Shown piece by piece: positions 10,602 through 22,046 of a DNA stretch of 31,839 bases. How positions within the stretch are numbered: the stretch's first letter is position 1; each line of letters begins with the position of its first letter. The stretch lies in the NCBI GenBank assembly GCA_033557685.1, contig JAWQRN010000301.1:1-31839 (forward strand), in the 5' to 3' direction. Source of the stretch: Sperchopsis tessellata (lineage: Eukaryota; Arthropoda; Insecta; Coleoptera; Hydrophilidae). Below the pieces are notes generated by a model. The model ran no database searches. It had not been told where the DNA came from and saw nothing but the letters and a program-made list of their open reading frames with translations. The translations under genes and the position numbers were made by a program.

Positions 10602-11660
10602 TAAAAAATCTATTTGCGTAAATATGAAGACAGTAATATTTTTTACATGGCATACTAGTTATTTGTTTATATTTTATAGTTATCAAAATTAGTAAGGAAA
10701 TTACCCAGTTGTACAAATAGGAGCAAAAAACAAGGTCTTCTGTTTAGCGATTACCAAATAGCTGTATTTTTTTTTTCCTAAAGATGTCGGGTTTATTTTA
10801 AAAGTATATGCAAAACTGATCAATTTATTTGTTTCAGGTCGTATTCCTGATCTAAAACTAATAACCGCATCATGTAGTAAGTCTATAGTATATTTAGAAC
10901 CATAGTGTTTTGCTTTGTGACATTTAAATTAACTGAACACTTGCTTAGCATGTTAAAGCTTCTAACTATAAAATACATTATATGATTATTTGTTTTAGAT
11001 TTGGAAGACAAGAAACAAATAAAGTTACTCGGAGACATATTGCATATATTTACAACAAGTACACAACATGTTCCTACAATATACATTAAGCTACTAAAAA
11101 ATATTTCTGACATGCAACCCTATTCAACAGTAAAAAAAATAGTATGACAAATATCAAAATTTAAAAAGGTTTTCCAAAACAACATTCCCAGAAAGTTGTT
11201 TTAATATTATAATAGCACGTAGAGATTTTTATTGTTTTACATAACTTGTCTTCTTTGGTTTACATCAATTAATTTAACTATAATTCATTTCGTACAACTA
11301 AATTTAAATTACGGTTTGTAACCGTCTATAAATGTATACATGTTTATTTCTGAAAAAAATCCACGAATGAAAATTAAGTTTTGGCACAAATTTTGTTGAC
11401 ATTGCATGATCTAAGTAATAAACTAAAATAGTAGTCATTACTTAATTAACTTTCAATATTTCTTACGATAAAAGGAATAGACAAGTTTTAGCTTGTGTAA
11501 CTTAGAACTTAGTACCGCTAAAAAGTTGTAAGAAACTATAATCTCAATGGTGCCAAGGTCTTGATACTCTTTCGTATATTAATTTAGAAGAGCTATTAAG
11601 AGTTGGCCCCACAATATTGTATATTGTAGATATTTGAGAAATCAAAACAAAGTGGAAAAG
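10602..11660. other. About 1 kb without recognisable gene
   Basis: AT-rich DNA. The minus-strand frame at 10883-11113 shows no recognisable motif. Nothing else seen. Confidence 0.55.
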
Positions 11661-11956
11661 TCAAATGAATGTTTTTCCGGGTGTAAACCATGCAGAGGCT
11701 ATGATAATTGTCGATGTTTCGGCCACTGTTGCAAAGGACATTTTCAAGGTGAGTGATATTAATTCAACAAATGAATTAAATGCACTGATCTAAACTCGGC
11801 CGGATCATGCTTTATAGGTAAGGACTGGAATGGGGGATGTGCCTAGGGTGCAGCGGTTCCGTTCGAACTATTGTTATCCAGTGCAGGAGAGAAACGAGCG
11901 AGGGTGATCCTCTAAGCGATGGGAAGTTGATAACTGTCGTCCCTATTAATATTGTA
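11661..11956 (-). repeat. Penelope-like element 3' end, copy 2 (5'-truncated)
   Basis: Second copy of the element at 1-808, on the same strand. It keeps only the last residues of the coding frame, NINRDDSYQLPIA with the stop at 11912-11914, against NINRGDGFQLPIAW in copy 1. It then has the 3' UTR homologous to 1-159 and the distal tail that copy 1 lacks because of the window edge. On the minus strand the tail reads CCTTGAAAATG, GCAACAGTGGCCGAAACATCG, then the acacccgg block also found at 1036-1045. Homology to copy 1 ends at about 11956, so this is a strongly 5'-truncated insertion. Confidence 0.85.
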
Positions 11957-12640
11957 CAGTGTGATTCACTATATTTTGACTCCTCCCTTAACTCTTAACT
12001 GTTAGATGAGCTATAAAAAAAGTTAAATATAAAAGTCTCATCTATACTTTTTAAAATACTACTAAAAAACGATTGCCTGCATGTGTCATTTTTTTCTGAT
12101 TTCAAATATATAAGGGTTGATAGCTCTAGCTATAAGAGTTTTTGACATATTGGGTCTTGAAAATGCTCTAAATATGCATTATGTTAAAGCTTGTTACTGA
12201 CAGAAGTGCAGTAGGCTTTGGCTGATGATGTATGACAACATTATTTTTTTAATACCATTGTTGTTATTTGCCATTTGCTAGTATTATTTCACCAAAATGG
12301 TTGTCATAAAAGCCGAAAAGTTTTAAATATTTTCCCTTTATTTAAAAAAAAACAATAAAAATAAAAAGCTGCAAGAAGAGAGTGAATAGCAATGTACCAG
12401 AATCGCCCAGCTCCCAGTGAAAACATTTTTGAATACTTATAGAAATTTGACAGATACTAACAGTCTTAAAAAAAAGACCTAGCACTAGAGCAAACGAGAT
12501 TGAATATCTTGATATTTTGATTCATTTTGAAGGTAACCGTGGCGTAAAAGTTCAGCAATAGTTTTATAATTCTTAATTCTGTTCGTCCCAAATAGAAACG
12601 TCTGTAGACTCATTCCTGAAAGGACAATACGGATAATGAA
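11957..12640. other. No recognisable gene
   Basis: AT-rich DNA upstream of the gypsy fragment's 3' side. No motif seen. It may contain the degraded 3' LTR of that element, but I found no second LTR copy with which to define one. Confidence 0.45.
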
Positions 12641-12647
12641 TTTCTGT

Positions 12648-12999
12648 TCATCTTTGTTGATGTTTATATGGTATCAGCTGCAAGCTAATCGCTAGCAACT
12701 TCGCCGATTCCAGAGTGAAGAAACTTCCTCCTTTTCCCTCGCCGATGGTTCGTATCGACAGTAACAGGTATTTCCTTCTTCGCAAGTTGAATAGTTGTAG
12801 AAATAACAGTCCAAATTTCTCTTGGTATGAAGTTTTATCCCTCGTGAGTGGAGCACAGTCGAGTGCAGACCCAAGTCTTTGAATTGCTAATTGCTCACAA
12901 CATTGCTGTTGGTTAAACTCCAGCTGATCCTTGATCACCAGGAATGATTCTTACTTCTCTTCATACTGGAGTTGTTATTTTTCACCCAAACGATGTTCT
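12648..12999 (-). other. Region downstream of gypsy integrase, with unassigned open frame
   Basis: This lies directly after the integrase C-terminus and has similar, less AT-rich composition. A 96-codon minus-strand frame (12648-12938, MIKDQLEFNQQQCCEQLAIQ at its start) is open without known motifs. It could be the element's post-integrase coding sequence, a 3' untranslated region or part of an LTR. The Gln-rich start (12938-12890) could be the end of the polyprotein. Function not recognised. Confidence 0.35.
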
Positions 13000-14315
13000 A
13001 CTTCTTGGAAGTTAGCGTATGAGAACAGTCCATTGTACTGTATTACTTTTGGTTTACCTCGTGGTGGTTTCTTGAATCGGTATATTATGTCATAATTTAT
13101 CTATTCTACTTCATACGGCCTCTCCCAGATGATTGCAACTTGCGGCATACAACTTTCCGGCGCTGTGGATTATATAGCTATATTGACTCACTTTCCTTGA
13201 ATACTCCAGCATCAACTCATATATCGTATCTCTCATTCATTCTATCAGTTACAATTTGGATGTTGGTTCGGACAAGATTGTGAACGTCATCCATCTTCCT
13301 TCTTGGTTGTCGGCATAATATCACCTACTTATTATTCATCTAACCGGCTGCCTAAACTGAAGTCTTCTGATAATCTCATTTCTGTTCAAAACATCACCCT
13401 AACTGGAGCGATAGGCCATCAAAAATAAATGAATAAACTGGATACAATCTCTTTGATACCCGGAAACAGCTTTGAATAGGTATCTGTCCATGGTTATATT
13501 CATTTGCTCCACAATCCCATCAGTCTGATGGAGTACATGCCTTGTTCGCGTCTTTCTTATCCCAAGTAGGTTTCAGGTCTTTTGGAACAAAGCCGATTCA
13601 AAGTTCTTCCCTGATTATAATGGAGTTCCAGAAGCACCCTAAATAAAAAAAATATCCTTAACCCATAATTCTGCAACTGTCGAGGCTTCCTGGTTAGGTA
13701 GGGCATATGCTTCAACCCATTTACCCCATGGTGGAATTATTGTTCTTCCCGGACCATTAGTTGCTGCATAGGTAGTGCATTCTCGATACCATTTTTTACA
13801 TCATTATGACAGTTGATCCAATTGAATCGTTCTCGGACCGACTATATTGTTTTTTCCTACACCTTTTGTGCAGTTCTGTTAAAAGTCTTACCTTTTCTAT
13901 TTATATAGCTTAAGCTGTATGGTCTCTTCATCTCATTCTTCAACAATCCATAAACCATCTTCAGTGAAATCCTCTGCGCTCAGCACATATTCACTGTTTG
14001 GCTCTGGTTGGCTAGTTCTTTCCATGTTGGTCATCGCCCTTACGGCTTCAAGTTCATAATTGGTTTTAGGTCTTGATCTTCTACTTATGATCTTTTCTTT
14101 TTGCTCGTCCGTTCATTCTTCGAGCTCGACTGTTGTGCGCGAGATTGTCAGCATATTTGTTTAATCTTCAAAGCGTTTGAAATGTTCTTGACAGGGTATT
14201 GACGGTGGTAAAGTGATATGTTTGAAGTTTTTCCAACCACCTAGCAATTTGGCCTTCTAGATTTTTTAGTTTGAGAGTATTTCTCAATAAAGATTTTCCA
14301 GCGGTATATAACCCC
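13000..14315 (-). pseudogene. Ty3/gypsy pol fragment: RNase H end and integrase (broken)
   Basis: Minus-strand 3' half of a Ty3/gypsy polyprotein. Reading from 14315 downwards: the end of RNase H (NLEGQIARWLEKLQTYHF, about 14280-14220); a degraded connection; the integrase zinc-binding domain (about 13880-13780), with VLTELHK-like and INCHND residues and RECTTYAATNGPGR, where the last Cys of CxxC has become Tyr; the catalytic core with KWVEAYALPNQEASTVAE (about 13720-13660), ESALFQK, and HQTDGIVEQMN (about 13540-13505, the segment before the catalytic Glu in this family); LMAYRSS; and a GPY/F-type C-terminus with LYNPQRRK and KKPPRGKPKV (about 13180-13040). Many frameshifts and stops. Gag, protease and RT are absent here; they occur, also on the minus strand, at 24700-27015, so this could be the other half of the same insertion. 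Confidence 0.9.
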
Positions 14316-14344
14316 AATTTCTGAAAGTGTTTCCCTCAACAAGC

Positions 14345-14515
14345 AGCTATTCAGTCTAGGCTATAGAAGCGTTCTATAGCAAGATGACACATCTTCAGGA
14401 CATTTCAAATGCTTATATTAAGAGGATTTTAGGAGACTTTAATGCAAAAGTCGGAGAAAAATTGCCAGGCGATCAGGTTGTTAGTGTATTAAGTTTCGGA
14501 ATTAAAAAAAAAAAC
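14345..14515 (+). pseudogene. LINE AP-like endonuclease fragment
   Basis: A short plus-strand remnant of the apurinic-like endonuclease domain of a non-LTR retrotransposon. The frame reads FYSKMTHLQDIS, then RILGDFNAKVGEKLPGD. LGDFNAKVG is the diagnostic motif of the domain, the D and N being active-site residues. Only about 50 residues survive, ending in a poly-A interruption near 14505. It starts within about 40 bases of the end of the gypsy RNase H homology and is in the opposite orientation, so it may lie at the gypsy break point. It could belong to the same LINE family as 21790-22046 or 31660-31839, but non-overlapping domains prevent a test. Confidence 0.75.
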
Positions 14516-16214
14516 GTATAAAGGTCTTTGTCCGCATTGTATAAATAACGGCTGATAATACTGATGCTGATTATACATAGTAAAATTCTATGCTATGCGG
14601 GAAATCTAGATTGGATGTACATGTAAAATGGGACCAAAAGTTAGGTTCTCATTTAGATTTACATTGAATAATAAAATTTATTTATTTGAATTTGAACAGT
14701 AAATAACAGTACTCTTGCCAGGTGTTCTGTGTAATAATAGAAAATATAAAGATGCAAACAATAACTACTAACTCTATAAAAGAATAAAAATGTTTGAAAT
14801 GAAAATGAATAATACATTTAAAATACAGAAAAATGTATTTCTGCTGTACAAAGGTTTTTGTTTGAGTAAGCACTGCTAAAGCCAAACTGACCGGAAATGT
14901 CTGAAAGAATGTTATGGGGAAAGGAGAGAGTGTGTACTAGAATAAACATGACACGGAGAACTATTAGAGTAATATTAAACAAATAGCAAACACTAGGTTT
15001 GACTATTAGTGGAGATTATATGAGTGAATAAATGTATAATTTGAAGTTAATGATACATTTTAGAATTAATCATAGAAAAAAAATTATTTAATACGGATAG
15101 GCATCAATTGATACAATTTCGTAATATTTTGGTGAGGGTAGTGGTAATAAGAAGTTGAGTTAGAAAATTAGGACCCTTTATGTGGCAGTGAACACAATAC
15201 AGAATGTTACAGGAAAGCAACATTATTGTCATTTCATTTTCACAATTCATTGATTTTTTCAATTACTTTCAGAACCTTGCCGCAGTACCCAATTCTATAT
15301 ACTTTAATTATTCTGTTCTCCATATTTATAGTTTTATCTACAAATGTATTAAATAATCGTAACTCATCATTGAGAAAACACTTTTCATATTAATATTTAT
15401 ACCGCATAGGTTAATAAATTAACTCAATTTTAATTTTGTTTTACATCCCCATCTCTATGCGAAGTTTTCTTATTATGTCGGATATCACTGACACAAGATA
15501 TTTCTTATATTTACAGTGGTCAGTTTTTCTGGGTGTTTTAAAGTGAAGGACAGAAAGGGGGAATCTCATTTGCCCTACATTTTTTCATATCTTTGGATAT
15601 TTCTTTATTACATGCACTTAATAACATATAAAGGTAATTTATATTTTAAGTATTAAAATCACAAAATTGTTGGGCATGGGTAGATTATAATTGTTTAGAG
15701 CTGTGTTACTCGTCGGCTGTAATGAATGCACTGCATAGAGAATATTGGTGTAAATGTGAACGGATCATATCTCGACGATTGGATACCGCCAACATAATTA
15801 TATCTCACTCAATCTGGACCAAATGCCAAATGCTTCAAGAACCGAACGAGGTTAGTGGTCAGATAAACCTGAAATTAAATTCGGATACTAGTATAAAGTG
15901 AAATTATTACATCTTACCAACATGTATTTACATAGATAATAACTGGAAAATGTAAATCATAACGTTTGTTTCGAATAACATATAGCTATGGATAGATACA
16001 TTATTTGCCAAGGCGAATTTTAAATAAGTCGGACTAGAGCAACATGAACAGTGACTTTTTATTTCATTTTACTGTACAAAATAATGTAATTAGCAGAAAT
16101 TACCCACATTCACATGCCAGTAAATCCCTCCAGTATCACAAATTTAACCGAGTTACATACATTTCTGTACATAAACAAAAACATATCAAAGGGGTCAACG
16201 AACTCATTCGTGGT
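14516..16214. other. 1.7 kb without recognisable gene
   Basis: AT-rich DNA. The frame at 14682-14885 (-) is hydrophobic and Phe-rich, as expected from AT-rich noise. A less AT-rich patch at about 15660-15860 gives no recognisable protein. Nothing else seen. Confidence 0.55.
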
Positions 16215-16460
16215 CATAGCTAATTATAATGTATTTTCCACTTTAAACTCTTTTTTGCTCCCTATTAAAAGATGAAACATGTACTTTTGTCAAAGCACCT
16301 CCGATATTTCAGTAAAATGCCTGTGAATTAGGTTACATTGGACAAATGACACAAAAACTCAAAAAGGAATCACTAATAACCTCATTTACAAATTTACATA
16401 GTACTATTTTATCATGAGATAACTTACTATGCTATAGGAAGTCTTAGAGGTTGAGCCTTT
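16215..16460 (+). pseudogene. Fourth Penelope-like GIY-YIG nuclease remnant
   Basis: Plus strand. About 16227-16320 gives NIVFSTLNSFFA and a KMKH/LSKHLRY stretch that corresponds to the linker before the nuclease. After a frame change, 16325 onward gives ELGYIGQMTQKLKKESLIT, then NLHSTILS, a TGA stop and DNLLCY. GYIGQ followed by TQKLK is a recognisable GIY-YIG start, and the later LHST block fits the usual domain order. RT is not seen. Several stops and frameshifts. Its sequence differs from the other three remnants, although it resembles 1780-2475 in the linker. Confidence 0.68.
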
Positions 16461-17344
16461 AAATTCAAAAATACTGAATTTCAAATTAGATAACCACTTA
16501 TCTTTATAGACATAATTCCCATAGTTTCATATTTTGACATGCACTATTTTTCTACTCCTGATTCTGATATTTTACATATACTTTTTGTGAATTATTGAAT
16601 GGTAAAATTAACAACGTCTGTTCTCATCTCAATAAACATAATCTACATTTTGCCTTATTTTTACTTTGCCCTTTATTTTAGTTTCTAAATTGCGTAGCTC
16701 TGATACAGTTACTAATGTAAGAATTTCTGTGTATCTTATTAACTATTTGTGTTGTAAGAAAACCCCGTGCTGCGACCCAGTAAAATCTGAGAATCATTTC
16801 AAATTATTCTATTCAATATATTTTTCGATTTCGCACCACTCTGTATAGTTTGTTTTGAAAATTACTGTCCATCCATTTTCAATGAAATAGATATCGTCGT
16901 TCGAGTTGGGAAACCCCATTTTATTACCTTTACATTAGTTTAGTACTCGCGCATCTTCACAGGGAGAAATGTTACGAGAAGTTTATCCGAAACATATCTA
17001 CCGTGAACGTTTCGTTTTCGCGCTCATCGGCATTATTTAATGATTTTTTTTTGTGTTTGTAAGAAAACTGTTTGTTGCTGAAATTCAGTGCTTGGTATAA
17101 GCCCCTTTTACTCTCATCCTTCAAACTTTATAACGCAACACGTCATATTCATCTTACTGCAAAAGCTACAAACCAAAGTTAAGTGACAATTATTAACAAA
17201 TACAAGTAATTAGTTTTAATATTAAAACAATCATCCATTATCACGCTTTCGTAATTTGTATTAAATTGGAATAGAACCAGAATCAATTAATGTAATTGTA
17301 ATGCGTAAACTTTATTTCAAACACCAGTATGAGACATTACTTAA
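16461..17344. other. No recognisable gene
   Basis: AT-rich DNA. The plus-strand frame at 16666-16848 has no recognisable domain; its few cysteines do not form a known finger spacing. Nothing else seen. Confidence 0.5.
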
Positions 17345-17551
17345 ACATTTGGTCCTTCGAACTGTATTTTCATTATTTTTAATAACTGGTTCTTGTATTT
17401 CTACTGATTGTTACTGATTCTTTCAAATTTCTCTCGTGTGGTTTAAGTTGATTTATAAATTTCTGCTGCCATTTTTCTAGTCGTTTTCATAGGTTCACTT
17501 CGCGTCGATTTCCAAGCATTTTGCTGTGTCGTGTGACTTCATTTATACAGA
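17345..17551 (+). other. Possible 5' leader of the BEL/Pao element
   Basis: About 200 bp directly upstream of the BEL gag start. It is slightly less AT-rich and contains ggtccttcgaact (about 17351-17363), a word I associate with BEL-type leaders. I found no second LTR, so the limits are not defined. Confidence 0.3.
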
Positions 17552-18786
17552 ATGGCGCTCTCTCAAAAAGAAAGTTCTCGCTTGCAAAATCATTTGATAG
17601 TCAAGATGAATAAATTGAATCGTATTTCCTCAATGGTCAATAGTGTAAGTTCTTTCGTAAATAGCGCATTATCAGATATATTTTGTAGATGAATACATAA
17701 TTCAATATGTTTTTGCAATAGAATCATTTTCACAATTTGAACATTTAATTGAACATCTGTGTAGTATATATCATTCGTTAGAAAGATCCCAAGAATTTGA
17801 TAGAGTATTCAATCGAAAATATTACAATTAATGTGTATCGATAAAAACTTTTAAACAAAAAAATTACTTTTGCAACACAAGCTGTAAATACATTAGCTAC
17901 TCCAACTGTTTCATCTGCGAAATTATCTAGCATATCTTTGCCAAAATTCAATGGAAAATATGCAATCGACTCTCAAGTATTCAAAGACCTTTTCGTTTCA
18001 CTGGTAAACGGTACAAATCTATCTGATATATATATATAAATTTCAATAACTTCTGCAATCTTTAGATGGACCTGCCATGTGTTTAGTTAACTCGTTGCTT
18101 GTCGTAAATGTTTTATTATCTTGGAATATTATTATTTTAAAATATGATAACGCATTCTTGCCACAAAACATGTGGAAAACATTCTTAATTTAGATTCCTT
18201 AGTTGGCAAACTAATTTTATCTTCGCTAGAACCTTTTATAAATGTATTACATGAGAATGATTCCACGTTTAATCAACTAAATTTACCGAATCTGTCTGAT
18301 TTCTTATTAATTACGCTAGCACTTTATTGCTTTCATTGCTTTCAGAACTAGATTAGAGTCAGAAATCGTAATCATCAATCCATTTCAACTTTCAGAGATT
18401 TATTAACATTAATGCAGAAACAATGCAAAATGTATGAAGTATCTTCACTAAATAGTAGAGGAAGTTCTTCATGTGAGAGTTCTACATCTTATAAAAAACT
18501 TTCGTCATCAAAAGCCCAGCCAAATCCAGTTTTTAAGTTGATAGATCACAAAAGATCATTCTGTACCACTGTAAATAACAGCTTTTTAGTATTTAATAAC
18601 TTGCACAAAATATACATTTGTGAACAATTTAAGGCTTTGACACCAAGCAAACGCTTTAACTACGTCAGATCTCTTAGACTTTATCTAAATTGTATGTCTT
18701 TCGGTCATATATCTAAAGATTGTTCATCTAAAAATTCTTGTTGGAAATGTATCAAGTCATCATACTTTTTAAAGCCAAAGTTCTAA
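17552..18786 (+). pseudogene. BEL/Pao retrotransposon gag (broken)
   Basis: Degraded gag of a BEL/Pao LTR retrotransposon, the nucleocapsid/capsid protein that packages the element RNA. A plausible start is the ATG at 17552 (MALSQKESSRLQNHL). The middle (17940-18090) reads LPKFNGKYAIDSQVFKDLF, VNGTNLSDI and, after frameshifts, LDGPAMCLVNSL, the conserved order of the gag domain of this group. Then come HQSISTFRDLLTLMQKQCK (18380-18430) and an open stretch from 18412 with IYICEQFKALTPSKRFNYV, ending in the zinc knuckles: YLNCMSFGHISKDC (CX2CX4HX4C with the first Cys replaced by Tyr, 18682-18723) and SSKNSCWKCIK, where the usual following histidines are lost. Several stops interrupt the N-terminal half. 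No protease, RT or integrase follows, so only the 5' part of the element is present. Confidence 0.88.
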
Positions 18787-20309
18787 TGCTATTACCCGGT
18801 TCAATAGAATAGAAGCCAGATTCAAAAAGAATCTTATATTACCTTTTAATTATCTTTTATAGAAATATAAGTTCGAGAACTATTCTACAATTATGCCTTA
18901 CGTATTATTCTTTGCCCCTTTTTAATCTCTGTGCTATACTTACGTATTAAAACTCTCTTCTTTACATACCACTTATCGGCATACCGATTACGGACATGTG
19001 CTACTAAATACATATTAAAATGGACAATATCGTACTAACTGTTAGTGTTTAGTAACATATATTTTCATGTAATAAAGAAACCTTTCCTAGCTGTATTTAA
19101 CGATAAATTATTCTAGAGTACTACAGTTTACCTTAGTAACAATGTTTATTATTCAGTTTAGTAAATAAATACCACTTACTTAATACGTCCAGTAACATAT
19201 ATTCGCATCAATTGAGCATCAGTTGACACCCTTTATGTCTAACAGATCTATCCACAAATACTATCGGTCTTCTTCAAAGTGACACCAAAGAGTAATAGTA
19301 ATCTGTACGCGTCCAAAATGCATGCACATATAATGTGTCATTAATAATATTTTTTCCGGAAATTATTGTTTGCATTATGAGTGGTTGTTTTTCCGATTTT
19401 ATGCCAGAAATACACGAGAACATTTCATGCAATGCTTTATTTATTTTTTCATCTCAATTAGAAATTCTTTATTTGTATGTTATACCCAACATCCATACTT
19501 TAGCTTCTCATGACGTAGCTGTGTTGTGTATCACTAATGGAAACAACTTTGCCTTTCTGAGAAACAAATAGGTACTTCTTAGTTGCGTGTGCTTGTAATA
19601 AATAGTTTTACTTCATAGAAAATACAGTTGTTTTTAAATTTCGGAAATTATAAATGTAGAATAGACTGCTCAGTTTCATGACTGGAAATCACATGTTTTT
19701 CATCAAAAATTCTATAAAATATTAACTGAGTTAGATCAATTATAACTTTATTATTTATAAGAATTTCCTTAAATACTAAGATTTTAACTGCTGAATTATA
19801 TTAAATGTATAGTAATTTTTATAGTCAATTGATCAGTTCCTATGGATCGGCAACCATATGCACAGTTGAGTATTCAATATCTTAAATATAAACTAACATT
19901 GTTATTATGTTACGAGGTCGCCCATTCCATTAACAATGAATGTAAAATTACTCAATGTACAAGTTTCTTAGAAAAATATAATCATTATATTATTTGATAT
20001 TTTTAAATTAAAATTATAGTTTATTAGATATCAATAGAAAATAATATACGTCCTGTTAATAATTATAATATAATAAATAAGTAAAATAGCACAATAAGAG
20101 AATCTTACATATTAAAATTCCTAGGGTAAATTAAAATACCTTAAAAATCATATAAATATTAAGAATTCTGTCTCTAAAACTTATTCTTTCTGATTTCTCA
20201 TCGTTGATTTTACTCGTAGTTACTGGAAACCAAGATTTTTGACATTTTGTAAGTGTATTCTTTGGTGTATCCATCTACTCTGTCGAATATCTATTAACTA
20301 TAATACATT
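18787..20309. other. 1.5 kb without recognisable gene
   Basis: AT-rich DNA downstream of the BEL gag. No BEL pol motifs were found. The frame at 19335-19571 (+) is unassigned. Nothing else seen. Confidence 0.5.
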
Positions 20310-20931
20310 TACCTTGTTGAATATTGAAAGACACGTCGTTTTTATTTACTACAATTAGTATAGGCCTCTACATTGAGGCCTGTGGTAATATACAACATAT
20401 TTTTTTGCTATTTTACCATCTACTGTGTTTCATTCAAGTAAAAAGTAAAAAGCTGAGCTGCTCCACCTCAGACATCATAATACTGATCCTTTTCCATAAG
20501 AATGTTCTACGACACAGTATCAAACAGGTTACTTAAATCCAGTACAGCTATACTAGCTGATTGTACGTAGTAGAACTGCTATGTCTATATGCATGTTGCG
20601 GATTGTAAAAAAGCCCAAATCTCTCTAAACATGAACGATTGTATTCACAAATATTTTAACTATTTTCGAGCCACCGAAAGCACCAATATGGGCCTGTAAT
20701 TGCTATAGATTTTCTTTATAACCGTTGTGTAATATATAACGGACATATATTTGCCAGTTTTAGTCCAATAATATTTGACGTGGGGCATCTATTTATTAAT
20801 GTATATACCACCCAAGTAATATCATGTGCAACATTATTTATTGTAATTGTTGTCAAACCGTAGATATCCTGTGTTTTTTTAGATTTTAAAGACTGAACTA
20901 CGAAGTGGATCTCAATTTCACTTGTTGGCAA
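20310..20931 (-). pseudogene. LINE reverse transcriptase fragment (broken)
   Basis: Minus-strand piece of the RT of a CR1/Jockey-like non-LTR retrotransposon. From 20931 downwards: PTSEIEIHFVVQSLKSKKTQ, DIYGLTTITI, LINRCPTSNIIGLKLANICP, then a broken YKENL/NYRPI equivalent, KIVKIFVNTIV, RFGLFYNPQHAYRHSSSTT, AVLDLSNLFDTVS (with DLSNLFD standing for the DLSKAFD metal-binding motif), GGAAQLFTFYLNET and PQASM-RPIL near 20350-20310. These are RT motifs 0 to about 4. The fragment stops before the YxDD active site. Several stops and frame changes. Together with 28715-29745 it could derive from a related LINE with an RNase H, but the domains do not overlap. Confidence 0.87.
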
Positions 20932-21789
20932 TACGAAGAGAAAACTGTGAGCCCTACTGGGCTAATTTCAAATACTTCCCTGCTTTTTGGTTAACAATTG
21001 ATAATTTTACACGGGTAGATGTTAAATTACAACCAGTTTAGGTAGAGATAACAGACGTCTTGTTTATAATGGCAAACATTTGGTACAGTTTTTATTTTCT
21101 TTAGCGAAAATTCTGTTTTCTATGTTGGGCGAAATTGTTTTTTGAATCCCAGCTAAGACATTATAATTTCCCCATTTTTTAATAAGTTTAACTTATTAAA
21201 TTACACTTTATCGGATGGTTTATTTGCCATGAAATGTTTATTTCTTAAGTCCTCACTTTGTTCCTAGCATACACTAATATGTAAAAATTATTTGAACTCT
21301 AGAGTTCAAAATTGCGCAATCTGCGGGAAGTTAAACATCACGTCGTTATAAAGAACGGTTTTTGTTAAATAAATCCATAGCTGGTTTTTAGATTTCCAAA
21401 TAATGTATTATTTAATAAACAAGTTGACACCAATATTTTTCTTCTTGATAAAAATATATACTAGAACCAAATTTAAAACGAAATCCTTGTTCCAAGTAAA
21501 TAAAATAGATTATTCCTCTAAATTTCGAAAACAGTAGAACATAATGAATCTGATTTCATTCCCATTATTAAAATCCTAGAGTGAATGAAAATAGGACGAG
21601 ATATATAAAAATACATGGCTTAGGCATAAGAAGATACACAAATATACTTAGACGAGAATAAAAGTATAATTTATTTTGTTGTGTATGATGAGAGGATAAG
21701 TGGTCATGTGAGAAATACGGGTATATAGAGTCGATGAAAGTGAGATGGATCACTTTTTCGAGTCGAAGAGTAGAGAAAAAAAAACATTG
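20932..21789. other. No recognisable gene
   Basis: AT-rich DNA. Apart from the palindrome at 21291-21310 nothing stands out. The right end (about 21680-21789) may be a degraded part of the LINE fragment that follows. Confidence 0.45.
21291..21310. repeat. Perfect 20-bp palindrome
   Basis: TTTGAACTCT followed directly by AGAGTTCAAA, with no loop. It may be chance or a protein-binding site. No neighbouring gene gives it a context. Confidence 0.75.
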
Positions 21790-22046
21790 GAAACTGAGAA
21801 TATGCAGAAGGATTTTGGCAGAAATGAGAAACTGTTCTGGAAGTGGATAAAAAGGCAAAAGGTGGTGTAAATAATAGTACATTTACTATAGTTGAAAGTG
21901 AGCAAGGTGACACGATTTTGGAAGTTTTAAAAGGAAGAGAAATTTAAATTAACTAACTGTGGATGACAGTATGAATATCGCAGAAGAGGAAGTTGTTAGT
22001 GCAATTAAAATTTTGAAAAATGGGATAGCTGTAGTAATGTTGTAGT
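21790..22046 (+). pseudogene. LINE fragment between endonuclease and RT domains
   Basis: Plus-strand remnant. About 21805-21870 reads QKDFGRNEKLFWKWIKRQK. After a frame change, GGVNNSTFTIVESEQGDTI follows, then (21961-22030) DDSMNIAEEEVVSAIKILKN. This order (DFGRNKKLFWK-like block, VN block, EEEV.AIK.LKNGKA block) is the typical linker between endonuclease and RT in a common insect LINE group. In place of GKAPG the sequence has GIAVV and then stops. Coding is broken by several stops. A minus-strand open frame over the same bases (21568-21913) is fortuitous. Confidence 0.75.

Noticed and set aside
21568..21913. Two overlapping minus-strand frames (104 and 69 codons)
   Set aside because: They are antisense to a LINE fragment that is recognisable on the plus strand from 21790.
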